DNA from: DSXF01 sp964387495
GTDB lineage: Bacteria > Chloroflexota > Anaerolineae > Anaerolineales > Villigracilaceae
Direction: 5' to 3'
Length of the DNA stretch: 55,217 bases
Assembly (NCBI GenBank): GCA_964387495.1
Contig: CAYLXB010000016.1
Location: forward strand, 1 to 55,217
Shown: in pieces, positions 8,022-15,533 of the stretch
Layout: every line of letters starts with the position of its first letter
Numbering within the stretch: position 1 is the first letter of the stretch
Made by a program: the position numbers and the translations under genes
Notes under the pieces: generated by a model
What the model saw: only the letters and a program-made list of their open reading frames with translations
Databases searched by the model: none
What the model was told of the DNA's origin: nothing

Positions 8022-10331
8022 ATGCAGACGAAGAACCAGATCTTGGCGATGGGCAAGGTTTTGAGGGTGATTGTGTTGGCGGCGGTCTGCCTGGCGGCGG
8101 CGGGGGCGGGGAGCGTGCCGGGGGCGCGGGCGGAGGAGGCGGTGGGGGCCCTGACGCAGGCGGCGCATTATATCGTGTTCGAGAAGCATGCCGACGGTTC
8201 GGCGGCGCCGGTGTATTACCGGGCGGTGAGGCTGGCGGCGCCCCTGCGGTCCATGACGGGGAGCGAGGTGGCGGCGGCGCTGGCGGTGTCGCGGCGGAAC
8301 ACGGAGCAGATGGCGGTGAGCCTGCAGAGCAGCGATGGGAGGCTGGTCTACCAGAGCGTGATCCAGGTTTCACCATGGCTGCGCGGGGAGTTCGAGGGGG
8401 AGGGCGCGGGGGCGCCCATCGACGGCCATATGCTGGAGGCGGAGACGGTGTCGTTCGTGGTGCGGGTGCCGCAGGTGGAGGGGACGACCCTGTTCCTGGC
8501 GGACGAGGGGTCGAATGCAGTGGGGCAGTTCGACCTGGCGCAACTGGTCCGCACGACGCCGGCCATTGCGCTGGACCCGGCTTTGGAAGGGGTGGAGGTC
8601 TCGTCAGAGACCAGCGGCCCGGCGGGCAACCGGCAGGACCTGCTGATCCTGGGGGACGGCTATACCAGCACCCAGAAGACGAAGTTCAGCAACGACGCGG
8701 CAGATGTGCAGACGGCGTTTTTCTCCATTTCGCCTTATGCCGAGTATAAGAATTATTACAATTTTCATTCCCTGTTCCGGGCATCCACCCAAGCGGGCGC
8801 CGATCACCCGCCGTATGATGCGGGCTGCGGGGTGAACGACCCGACGTGCTGCAGCGACCCGGAGATGCAGTGGGATCCGCTGCGGGGCAGGATGGTCAAT
8901 ACCGTCTTCGACAGCCGGTTCTGTTACTATGGGATCCACCGCCTGCTGGTGCCCGACATCAGCAAGGTGTACGCGGCGGCCTCGGCCGTGCCGGACTGGG
9001 ACACGATCCTGCTGATCGTGAATGACACGACCTATGGAGGTTCCGGCGGTTCCATCTCCACGGTTTCGATGCACTCGTCTGCGCCGTTGATCGCCCAGCA
9101 CGAATACGGCCACACTTTTGTGGACCTGGCAGATGAGTATGAGGATGCCTACCCGGGTTTCCCGGCGTGCAGCGATTCTTCCGGCTCGACCCCCTGCGAG
9201 GCAAATGTGACCAACGTGGCCACGCGGGCCCAGATCAAGTGGGCACCGTGGATCGAGGCAAGCACACCCATCCCAACCCCAAATAATGTGGCCTATGACG
9301 GGCTGGTCGGGCTGTTCCAGGGCGCCCGTTACAAATCGACGGGCATGTACCGCCCCGGTTATAACTGCATCATGCGCAGTCTCGGCCAGCCTTACTGCCA
9401 GGTGCCGAGCCAGGCTTATGTGCTGAAGTTGTATGAAGGCATCAGCTTGATCGAGCCGGGCAGCGCTTTGCCGGCCAGCGCGACCCTTCACCTGGTGCCC
9501 TCTGCGGTGCAGACCTTCCACGCGGATACTCTCAGCCCGGTGGGGGGGCCGGATGCACAGATCAGCTGGCTGGTGAACGGGACGCCCGCCGCGGGGGAGA
9601 ACACGAATACTTTCATCTTCTCCACGAACGGGAGCACGCCTGAGACGAATACCATCACCCTGAAGGTCAAGGACAAGACGACCCTTGTGAATGCGGACAT
9701 GGCGGGGAGCGCGCTGCTGGATAAGCACACTTGGACGGTGGTGATGGATGCCAAGCGGCTTTCGCCGGGGTCCAAAGCGGCCCAGGACGGCTGGGTGCTC
9801 GAATCGAGCGAGACCAGCGGGGTGGGCAGCAGTATGAACGCGACCGCGACGACCCTGCGGGTGGGGGATGACGCGGCAAGGAAACAGTACCGGGCGATCC
9901 TGTCGTTCAATACGGGTGCGGGGCTGCCCGACAACGCGGTGGTCACGAAGGTGACGCTGCGGGTGAAGAAGCAGGGGATTGCGGGCGGCGGGGACCCGGT
10001 GGGCATCTTCCAGGGCTTCCTGGTGGATGTCAAGAAGGGGATTTTGGGAACTGCCTCCCTGCAGGCGGGGGATTTCCAGGCGGCGGCCAGCAGGACCTGC
10101 GGCCCGTTCAGCACGGCGGCGGGGAGCACCGGCTGGTACAGCATCAACCTGACCTGCGCGAAGGCTTATATCAACAAGCTGGGGAGCAGCGGGGGGCTGA
10201 CGCAGGTGCGGCTGTATTTCAAGCTGGATGATAATAACAATACGACTGCGAATTACCTGGGCCTGTACAGCGGGAATGCGGTGAGTGCGGGGGACCGGCC
10301 GAGGCTGGTGATCGAGTATTATGTGCCGTAA
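8022..10331 (+). CDS. Secreted M64 (IgA peptidase-like) metallopeptidase with C-terminal DNRLRE-type domain
   Basis: 769 residues, starting at the ATG preceded by GGAGG at 8012-8016. The signal peptide is about residues 1-37, ending GARA before EEAV. The region from about 205 has LLILGDGYT, typical of M64, and the zinc site is HEYGH at 360-364 followed by TFVDLADEYE. A beta-sandwich-like segment follows (ATLHLVPSAV onward, about 490-570). The last 190 residues match the conserved domain seen on many secreted Chloroflexota proteins (AILSFNTG, ALPDNAVVTK-like core, LVIEYYVP end), which probably aids surface attachment or binding. It should be an exported zinc protease; the substrate is unknown. 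It stands alone, with its own terminator downstream. Confidence 0.88.
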   Translation: MQTKNQILAMGKVLRVIVLAAVCLAAAGAGSVPGARAEEAVGALTQAAHYIVFEKHADGSAAPVYYRAVRLAAPLRSMTGSEVAAALAVSRRNTEQMAVSLQSSDGRLVYQSVIQVSPWLRGEFEGEGAGAPIDGHMLEAETVSFVVRVPQVEGTTLFLADEGSNAVGQFDLAQLVRTTPAIALDPALEGVEVSSETSGPAGNRQDLLILGDGYTSTQKTKFSNDAADVQTAFFSISPYAEYKNYYNFHSLFRASTQAGADHPPYDAGCGVNDPTCCSDPEMQWDPLRGRMVNTVFDSRFCYYGIHRLLVPDISKVYAAASAVPDWDTILLIVNDTTYGGSGGSISTVSMHSSAPLIAQHEYGHTFVDLADEYEDAYPGFPACSDSSGSTPCEANVTNVATRAQIKWAPWIEASTPIPTPNNVAYDGLVGLFQGARYKSTGMYRPGYNCIMRSLGQPYCQVPSQAYVLKLYEGISLIEPGSALPASATLHLVPSAVQTFHADTLSPVGGPDAQISWLVNGTPAAGENTNTFIFSTNGSTPETNTITLKVKDKTTLVNADMAGSALLDKHTWTVVMDAKRLSPGSKAAQDGWVLESSETSGVGSSMNATATTLRVGDDAARKQYRAILSFNTGAGLPDNAVVTKVTLRVKKQGIAGGGDPVGIFQGFLVDVKKGILGTASLQAGDFQAAASRTCGPFSTAAGSTGWYSINLTCAKAYINKLGSSGGLTQVRLYFKLDDNNNTTANYLGLYSGNAVSAGDRPRLVIEYYVP

Positions 10332-10354
10332 GGGCAGGTGATATTTTGTGAGGA

Positions 10355-10383
10355 GAAACCGGACTTGGGAGCAGTCCGGTTTC
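10355..10383. terminator. Hairpin after the M64 peptidase gene
   Basis: A perfect 11-bp stem (GAAACCGGACT and AGTCCGGTTTC) with a 7-nt loop, 24 nt after the stop codon. The T-run is short (TTT, inside the stem end). Confidence 0.55.
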
Positions 10384-10430
10384 CCATTCAAGGAGGGGTT
10401 CCCGAATGGTGGCGGAGGGGGCCCAACCCC

Positions 10431-10461
10431 CGTCCCCCTTCCCTGCCAGGGAAGGGGGACG
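10431..10461. repeat. Intergenic perfect palindrome (REP-like)
   Basis: 15-bp arms (CGTCCCCCTTCCCTG and its complement) around one base. The inner 15-mer equals that at 2203-2217 in the opposite orientation. It lies between two convergent genes and could also help termination. Confidence 0.6.
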
Positions 10462-10477
10462 TTCCAAGGATAAGGGT

Positions 10478-10945
10478 TTATTCCTTGATGGGGAGGTAGA
10501 GGTCGAAGATGTATTTCGTGTAATCGGGCTCGAGGGGGTTGAGGAGATGTTCCAGCCATTGGTGGCAGGCTTCCTTGTAGGGGCTGCCTTCCCGCCAGGC
10601 GGCCAGTTCCTGCCAGACGCGGCCGATGTGTTCCACGTTCTCGAAGCGGGTGACGGCGTACAGGCCGCCGGGGAAGTGCTTGATGGTCACTTCGCCTTCG
10701 CCTTCGACAGCCTCGTGTACGGGCACCCAGACTTCGTAGCCGTAGTTCGGACTGCCGGGGGAGGGGTTGGGGTTGTTGAAGCCGAAGGAATGGAACTGTG
10801 AGGGTTCCGCCGGCAGCAGGTCTTTGGCTTTCAGAAAGGCGATCATTTTAGCGAATGCCATGCCTTCCGGCTCTTTGCCGAAACCGAGGGCGGCGGCCAC
10901 GCGCATGGGTTCCAGGTTGACAATGCGCACATCCAGTTTACTCAT
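10478..10945 (-). CDS. GyrI-like small-molecule-binding domain protein
   Basis: 155 residues, with the start at 10945 chosen because AAGGAG lies just upstream; a longer reading from 11017 would run through the operator. The protein has the pattern of AraC effector-binding/GyrI-like domains (KLDVRIVNLEPMRVA, GYEVWVPV, VTIKHFPGGLYAVTRF, and a C-terminal DLYLPIKE strand). Such stand-alone domains bind small or cationic ligands. It is transcribed away from the WYL regulator at 11125, with a palindromic operator between them, so it is probably that regulator's target and may modulate or buffer its ligand. Confidence 0.82.
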   Translation of the reverse strand: MSKLDVRIVNLEPMRVAAALGFGKEPEGMAFAKMIAFLKAKDLLPAEPSQFHSFGFNNPNPSPGSPNYGYEVWVPVHEAVEGEGEVTIKHFPGGLYAVTRFENVEHIGRVWQELAAWREGSPYKEACHQWLEHLLNPLEPDYTKYIFDLYLPIKE

Positions 10946-11008
10946 TTTTTCTCCTTCACGAACGAAGCGGATTCTGATCGCGCGATCTGAATCCATTTTA
11001 CGATATGG

Positions 11009-11029
11009 ATATGACATCTGGTGTCATAT
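11009..11029. promoter_or_regulatory. Inverted-repeat operator between GyrI-like and WYL genes
   Basis: Perfect 8-bp arms ATATGACA and TGTCATAT separated by 5 bp, in the divergent promoter region. Likely binding site of the YafY/WYL regulator encoded at 11125. Confidence 0.65.
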
Positions 11030-11124
11030 TTGTGGAGTACAATCAAGACCATGGCTGACTTGGAGGCGGATTTTCCCTGTATTGCCCTGCCGCGGTACCC
11101 GTTTCCCAGAGAAAGGAGAGCGCC

Positions 11125-12078
11125 ATGCGGGCTGACCGGATGCTGGCGATCCTGATGCTGTTACAAAAGAAGAAAGCGGTGACGGCGCGTGAACTGGCGG
11201 CGGAACTGGAAGTTTCGGTGCGGACGATCTACCGCGATATGGATGCCCTGAGCGCGGCGGGGGTGCCGGTGTATGCGGAGCGCGGGGCGGGCGGGGGCTG
11301 CCGCCTGGTGGAAGATTACCGTACCGACCTGACCGGATTGACCAGCGCCGAACGGCAGGCCCTGCAGTTACTGACCATCCCCGAACCGCTGGCGGCACTG
11401 GAGACGGGGCAGACCCTGCGGAATGCCCTGTTGAAGCTCTTTGCCTCCCTGCCGGAGGGTGAAGCGGAGAGGGGAGTGACCCGCACGATCCACCTAGACT
11501 GGCGCGGCTGGGAGCAGGGAGGGGCGGAGCCGTACCTGCATGACCTGTACCGTGCGGTGCAGGAACGGCGTGTGGTCCAGATCCACTATCGTTTCCTGAA
11601 CTGGATTGCGGTGGAGCAGGCGGTGCATCCCTATGGGCTGGCAGCCAAGGCCGGGGCGTGGTACCTGGTCTACGCGGCGGGGGGACGGGTGCGGGCGCGG
11701 CGCGTCTCGGAGTTAAGCGAGGTGCATGTGCGCGGAGAAGTGTTCCAGATGCCGGAGGGGTTCGAACTGGCGGCGGCGTGGGACAGGCTGTGCGCGGAGA
11801 TGCGGACTGACTACGCGTTCCAGGCCCGGGTGCGGATTGCGGCAGCGGCAATCCCGCACCTGATGTACCCGGCCAGCGGCATTCCCTACCGGGCGGTTTC
11901 CATGCCGGATGAATCGGGCCAGCAGGTCTTCGAGGTGTCTTTCGTGGATTTCGAGTCGGCGCGGGCGCGCCTGCTGGGCTGGGGCGGGGCGGTGGAGGTG
12001 CTGGAGCCGGAAGCCTTGCGACTGAGCCTGCAGGATCATGCCAGGCAAATCCTCAGCCGTTATGGCAGCGGGGCGTGA
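11125..12078 (+). CDS. YafY-type HTH/WYL-domain transcriptional regulator
   Basis: 317 residues; AAAGGAG at 11112-11118 supports the start. An N-terminal winged helix (residues 1-60, with SVRTIYRDMDALSAAGVPV typical of the DeoR/YafY recognition region) is followed by a WYL domain at about 140-215 (WYLVYAA, VRARRVSEL) and a C-terminal extension. WYL regulators sense ligands, often nucleotide- or metabolite-related. The divergent GyrI-like gene and the palindrome at 11009-11029 indicate local control and autoregulation. Confidence 0.9.
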   Translation: MRADRMLAILMLLQKKKAVTARELAAELEVSVRTIYRDMDALSAAGVPVYAERGAGGGCRLVEDYRTDLTGLTSAERQALQLLTIPEPLAALETGQTLRNALLKLFASLPEGEAERGVTRTIHLDWRGWEQGGAEPYLHDLYRAVQERRVVQIHYRFLNWIAVEQAVHPYGLAAKAGAWYLVYAAGGRVRARRVSELSEVHVRGEVFQMPEGFELAAAWDRLCAEMRTDYAFQARVRIAAAAIPHLMYPASGIPYRAVSMPDESGQQVFEVSFVDFESARARLLGWGGAVEVLEPEALRLSLQDHARQILSRYGSGA

Positions 12079-12141
12079 TATACTCTTGTAAATATCCCAA
12101 CCTGGCCAGGCGGCTGAACGACCGTCGGCCGACAGGAAGAA

Positions 12142-12714
12142 ATGGTCTTGGATCCAGAATACAGGGAAGAGGATGTGCTCAGATGCGCGTCGCAGGGCGA
12201 CCGGGAGGCTTTTGGCCAGCTCTACGAGCATTATCTTGACCGCATCTTCAACTATGTGTATTACCGCACGGGAAATGTCCACGATGCCGAAGACTTGACG
12301 GCACGCGTCTTCCAGCGGGCGATGAACCATATCCAGAACTATACCGACCGGGGCGTACCCTTCTCGGCCTGGCTGTACCGGATTGCACATAACCTGGTGG
12401 CCAACTGGCACCGCGACCGCTCGCGGCGGCAGGAGATCCCACTCTCGGATGTGCCGATCCTGCCGGCGCGCGGGGACCACCCGGAATCGACCCTGGTGCG
12501 GACGCAGGAACAGGAGGCGCTGCTTCGCCATATCCGCCGCCTGCCGTCTGACCGGCAGCAGTTGTTGATCCTGAAATTCGTCGAGCACATGTCCAATGCG
12601 GAAGTCGGGCAGATCATGGGACGCAGTGAAGGGGCGGTGAAGAGCCTGTACCACCGCACGCTGCTGGCCCTGCGGGACGATGTGGATGAAAACATTACGC
12701 TAGAAGGAGATTGA
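12142..12714 (+). CDS. ECF-type RNA polymerase sigma factor
   Basis: 190 residues. Sigma region 2 lies at about 25-90 (LYEHYLDRIFNYVYYRTGN, then DAEDLTARVF, then FSAWLYRIAHNLVANWHRD). Region 4 lies at about 130-180 (LPSDRQQLLILKF, then AEVGQIMGRSEGAVKSL). There is no C-terminal extension and no classical anti-sigma gene next to it. It is followed after one base by degV and then by a small membrane protein that could act in signalling. TATACT and TTGTAA lie in the 60 nt upstream. Target genes are not known. Confidence 0.9.
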   Translation: MVLDPEYREEDVLRCASQGDREAFGQLYEHYLDRIFNYVYYRTGNVHDAEDLTARVFQRAMNHIQNYTDRGVPFSAWLYRIAHNLVANWHRDRSRRQEIPLSDVPILPARGDHPESTLVRTQEQEALLRHIRRLPSDRQQLLILKFVEHMSNAEVGQIMGRSEGAVKSLYHRTLLALRDDVDENITLEGD

Positions 12715-12715
12715 G

Positions 12716-13585
12716 TTGCTACGCATCGTAACTGACGGAGCGGCCGATATGCCCCCCGAATGGCAGCAAGCCTATGACATCCAGGTGATCCCCATCAACA
12801 TCCACTTTGGGGAGCAGACTTACCTGCAGGGGGTGGAACTGGACAACGAGGGTTTTTATCAATTGGTGGATGAGACGAAGAAGGTGCCGAAGACATCCCA
12901 GCCCACGCCCTTCCAGTTCAAGGAGTTCTATGAACGGGTTGCCGAGGCGGGGGATACGATCCTGTCCATCCATGTGACCGCCAAGTTATCCGGGACGTTC
13001 GAATCAGCGGTAGCCGCGGCGCGCGAACTGGCCGGGAAATTCCAGGTCATTCCGTTCGATTCGGCCTGCGGTTCGGCCGGGCTGGGGATGATGTGCCGGG
13101 AAGCGCGTCTGCTGGAACGTGCCGGCGAAAGCGTGGAAAAGGTGCTGGCACGCCTGGAGGAGATTCGGCAGAACGTTGCGATCTTCCTGACGCTGGACAC
13201 GCTGGAGTATGCCCGGATGAGCGGGCGGGTGAAAGCCCTGCAGGCGGCGCTGGCCTCCATGCTCAACGTCAAGCCGATCGCGCTGCTGCAGGAAGGTGCC
13301 CTGCACATGGCTGGGAAGGTGCGCACCCGGCAGGCTGCGCTGGAGCGTGTGCTGGACATGGTGCACGAGCGGTTCGGTGAAAAAGTCTTGAACATTGCGG
13401 TCGTGCACGCACGCGATCCGCAAACGGGGCAGGTCCTGCTGGAGCGGGTGCGGAAGCGTTTCCGGATCCACGATCTGTTGATGACCGACCTTTCGATCTC
13501 GGTGGCTGCCAACCTGGGGCCGGGGACGGTGGGCGTGGTGGTGTATCCAGCCGACGAAAACAGTGTTAATACTGACAGAAAATAA
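12716..13585 (+). CDS. DegV family fatty-acid-binding protein
   Basis: 289 residues. TTG start one base after the sigma-factor stop, with AAGGAGA about 8 nt before it, so translation is coupled. The family core is clear: IVTDGAADMP at the start, TSQPTPFQFKEFY near residue 60, HVTAKLSGTFESA near 86, DTLEYARMSGRV near 160 and a final LGPGTVGVVVYP. DegV (FakB-like) proteins bind a fatty acid and present it to a kinase or act in lipid handling. No fakA is seen in the window. Co-transcription with an ECF sigma factor suggests an envelope or lipid stress context. Confidence 0.92.
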   Translation: MLRIVTDGAADMPPEWQQAYDIQVIPINIHFGEQTYLQGVELDNEGFYQLVDETKKVPKTSQPTPFQFKEFYERVAEAGDTILSIHVTAKLSGTFESAVAAARELAGKFQVIPFDSACGSAGLGMMCREARLLERAGESVEKVLARLEEIRQNVAIFLTLDTLEYARMSGRVKALQAALASMLNVKPIALLQEGALHMAGKVRTRQAALERVLDMVHERFGEKVLNIAVVHARDPQTGQVLLERVRKRFRIHDLLMTDLSISVAANLGPGTVGVVVYPADENSVNTDRK

Positions 13586-13705
13586 GCGGCATTTCCATCC
13601 TTAGAAACTTTCTCTACCGTACGTTTTGGAAGCACGAGGTCCTTGTGAGCAGTTTTTGCGAAGTGGTCTTTCATAATTGAAGTAAATTCAGGCGAAGCCA
13701 GAAAT

Positions 13706-13745
13706 GAGATTGCTTCGCCGGGAAGAACGCCCGCCTCGTAATGAT
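13706..13745. repeat. Degenerate dispersed repeat
   Basis: GAGATTGCTTCG at 13706-13717 and CCTCGTAATGA at 13734-13744 match the two ends of a dispersed intergenic element I know from many bacterial genomes (GAGATTGCTTCG...CTCGCAATGAC). The middle is divergent. It supports starting the next gene at 13797 rather than at the ATG inside the repeat. Confidence 0.4.
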
Positions 13746-13796
13746 AAAAACCGGGAGAGAAACCAAACCCAGGAAATACGCAAGGTACAGAACAAC

Positions 13797-14048
13797 ATGG
13801 AAGCAACCCACAATTCCTTCAGCCCCCTGGAGGCGCACCTGGCACGGACTCTGAAGCCGATTGCTGCACCCCAGGAAGTTTCCCGACGCATGTTTGGGCG
13901 GATCCGACTGCCGGAGCGACAGCAGATTGCCAGGCGGCTCAACGACTGGTATTTCATGCTGATCCTGGTCAGCGGGGTGGTGTCTGCCGCAGTGGCGCTG
14001 GTGATGTTGGCGCGGGCGATCCATTTCCTGGTGCGGCGCAAGGGGTGA
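13797..14048 (+). CDS. Small single-pass membrane protein of unknown function
   Basis: 83 residues with an N-terminal soluble part (about 1-45, including PQEVSRRMFGRIRLP) and one clear membrane segment at about 50-73 (WYFMLILVSGVVSAAVALVML), ending in a basic tail (HFLVRRKG). I do not recognise the family. It follows the sigma factor and degV and precedes a strong terminator. The start at 13797 is preferred because the longer frame from 13704 runs over a dispersed repeat and gives an arginine-rich non-protein-like stretch. It could be a membrane partner of the sigma factor, but nothing proves it. Confidence 0.55.
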   Translation: MEATHNSFSPLEAHLARTLKPIAAPQEVSRRMFGRIRLPERQQIARRLNDWYFMLILVSGVVSAAVALVMLARAIHFLVRRKG

Positions 14049-14073
14049 GGCCGAGAGGCGGCAGAAGCGAACG

Positions 14074-14109
14074 GGTATCCCGCAGTATGACGGCGGGGTA
14101 TCTTTTTTT
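14074..14109 (+). terminator. Intrinsic terminator of the sigma/degV group
   Basis: Arms GGTATCCCGC (14074-14083) and GCGGGGTATC (14093-14102) pair with two G-U wobbles and are followed by seven T residues. Confidence 0.75.
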
Positions 14110-14145
14110 ATTGAGGTTCGGATGGAGCCTGTGCTAGAGAGCGCA

Positions 14146-14203
14146 GACTAATCGGGGGGCAGGCTGATCAGATGGCTGACTAATCGGCGTGCGAGATAAT
14201 CGG
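14146..14203. repeat. Short direct repeats GACTAATCGG
   Basis: GACTAATCGG occurs at 14146 and 14178 (32 bp apart), with a related GATAATCGG at 14195. The purpose is unknown; possibly a decayed element or binding-site array. Confidence 0.3.
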
Positions 14204-14224
14204 AGTGTGAACGATTATTGGGAG

Positions 14225-14566
14225 TCATCCTTCCCAATCGGGGAGGAGGGAGCGGCAGAGGTGCCTGGCATCGGCGATGAGATCGGCCTGCACGGGCAGA
14301 TCGTGTTCCCTGGTGACTCGCAGGCGCAGGCGGGCGGCTGCCTGGCGCAGGTCAGGGGGGAGTTCCGGGCGGGCTTGCAGCTGGTCGAGCAGTTCAATGA
14401 CGCTGGCGGTGCGCACGGTCTGGCCGCTGCGGGTGATGTAGACACGGATGGCAATGCCGGCGGCGCGGCGGGCGCAAACGCGCGCCCGGCCCTGATTGCC
14501 GGCGGCGCGGGCGGTTTCGGCCTGGGTGAATTCGGTCTGTAGTTCGGTTGTCCAATCGTCAGTCAT
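14225..14566 (-). CDS. Small helical protein, possibly HEPN-like
   Basis: 113 residues, mostly helical and arginine-rich. The stretch ARVCARRAAGIAIRVYI near residues 28-44 and the later DLIADARHLCRSLL recall small HEPN-type proteins, but I do not see a convincing RxxxxH catalytic motif, so the family is only a guess. ATG at 14566 has no Shine-Dalgarno sequence and lies 7 nt after a perfect TATAAT, so the message is probably leaderless. No obvious partner gene is adjacent. Confidence 0.6.
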   Translation of the reverse strand: MTDDWTTELQTEFTQAETARAAGNQGRARVCARRAAGIAIRVYITRSGQTVRTASVIELLDQLQARPELPPDLRQAAARLRLRVTREHDLPVQADLIADARHLCRSLLPDWEG

Positions 14567-14573
14567 GGGGGTG

Positions 14574-14579
14574 ATTATA
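14574..14579 (-). promoter_or_regulatory. -10 box of a leaderless transcript
   Basis: TATAAT on the minus strand, 7 nt before the ATG at 14566. Confidence 0.55.
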
Positions 14580-14649
14580 CCTGCCGGAAGGCATCCTTAC
14601 GGGCACAGCGTGGGCGTGAAGCCGTAATGGATGGGATTCGAAATGCGGC

Positions 14650-14679
14650 CCGGGCGGGTTCGTTCAGGAACGCGCCCGG
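14650..14679. terminator. Hairpin after the glycosyltransferase gene
   Basis: CCGGGCG pairs with CGCCCGG, and GTTC with GAAC further in. It lies 27 nt past the end of the minus-strand GT2 gene. The T-run is weak. Confidence 0.45.
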
Positions 14680-14705
14680 TTATTTGTATCAGAAATGGAT
14701 GGCCG

Positions 14706-15389
14706 TCAATCCACGAAGCGGTACTTGAGCAGGGTCCAGACGGCCTCGAAGGCATCCTTGAGCTTGATCTTTTTGCCTTGGGAATAATCCCGCGGATTGA
14801 AAGAGATGGGCACTTCGTAGATGCGGTAGTGGCGTTTGAGCACCTTGGCGGTGAACTCCGGCTCGAAGTCGAAACGTTTGGCGTGAAGGGGCATGCCCGC
14901 GATGACCTCGCGGCGGAAGACCTTGTAGCCGGTCTCCATGTCGCTGAGGATGGTATCGTAGAGCAGGTTGGTCATGAAGGTCAGGAGTTTGTTGGCGACC
15001 ATGTGCCAGAACATGGCCACCCGGCGCGGGCCGCCCAGGAAGCGCGAGCCGTAGACAACATCGGCGATGCCTTCTTCGATCGGCTTGAGCAGGGTGGGAT
15101 AGTCGCGCGGATCGTATTCCAGGTCGGCGTCCTGGATGATGAGGATATCCCCGCGGGCTTCGGCCAGACCGGTGCGCACGGCAGCGCCCTTGCCCTGGTT
15201 CTTCTCATGCAGGATGACCCGTACGCCCTGTTTGCCATCCAATTCCTGGAGGATGGCGCGGGTCCCATCCTTGGAACCATCGTCCACGAGGACGATCTCC
15301 CAGGCCAGGTTGGCGGCCTGGACGCGCTGGACAATCTCGCGCAAACTGGAGGCTTCGTTGTAGACAGGCATTATGACAGAAATTTTCAT
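14706..15389 (-). CDS. Family 2 glycosyltransferase, dolichol-phosphate mannosyltransferase-like
   Basis: 227 residues. A GT-A fold is clear: ISVIMPVYNEASSL at the N-terminus, VDDGSKDGT near 36-44, NQGKGAAVRTGL near 64-75, and the metal-binding DADLEYDP near 89-96. There are no C-terminal membrane helices, so it is the short DPM1-like type that transfers a sugar from a nucleotide donor to a polyprenyl phosphate at the inner face of the membrane. The start at 15389 is preferred over 15422: TATAAT lies exactly 7 nt before this ATG (leaderless pattern) and MKISVIMP is the usual family beginning. Confidence 0.9.
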   Translation of the reverse strand: MKISVIMPVYNEASSLREIVQRVQAANLAWEIVLVDDGSKDGTRAILQELDGKQGVRVILHEKNQGKGAAVRTGLAEARGDILIIQDADLEYDPRDYPTLLKPIEEGIADVVYGSRFLGGPRRVAMFWHMVANKLLTFMTNLLYDTILSDMETGYKVFRREVIAGMPLHAKRFDFEPEFTAKVLKRHYRIYEVPISFNPRDYSQGKKIKLKDAFEAVWTLLKYRFVD

Positions 15390-15396
15390 GGGGCGA

Positions 15397-15402
15397 ATTA
15401 TA
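15397..15402 (-). promoter_or_regulatory. -10 box of a leaderless transcript (GT2 gene)
   Basis: TATAAT on the minus strand, 7 nt before the ATG at 15389. Confidence 0.6.
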
Positions 15403-15533
15403 AACGGAAAAGCGGGCCTCATTGCAACTCTCTCACAATTCCTGAGAGCAGACGGCCATGTACCTGCCCGGCGTGCTATAATTCAATTTACACTTTGTCA
15501 TTCATTTTCCTGTTTTTGGGATGGGAGGCTGCT

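Noticed and set aside
8604..10559. 651-codon open frame antisense to the M64 peptidase gene
   Set aside because: Pro/Arg/His-rich composition with no recognisable domain; a typical GC-rich shadow of the well-supported plus-strand gene.
13586..13675. Short minus-strand frame beginning MKDHFAKTAHKDLVL
   Set aside because: Looks somewhat protein-like but continues only as antisense to degV, has no family match and no conserved end; not enough to call a gene.
14631..15533. In-frame upstream extension of the AAA ATPase
   Set aside because: It is antisense to the glycosyltransferase gene and not protein-like; GTG at 15534 has a good ribosome-binding site.
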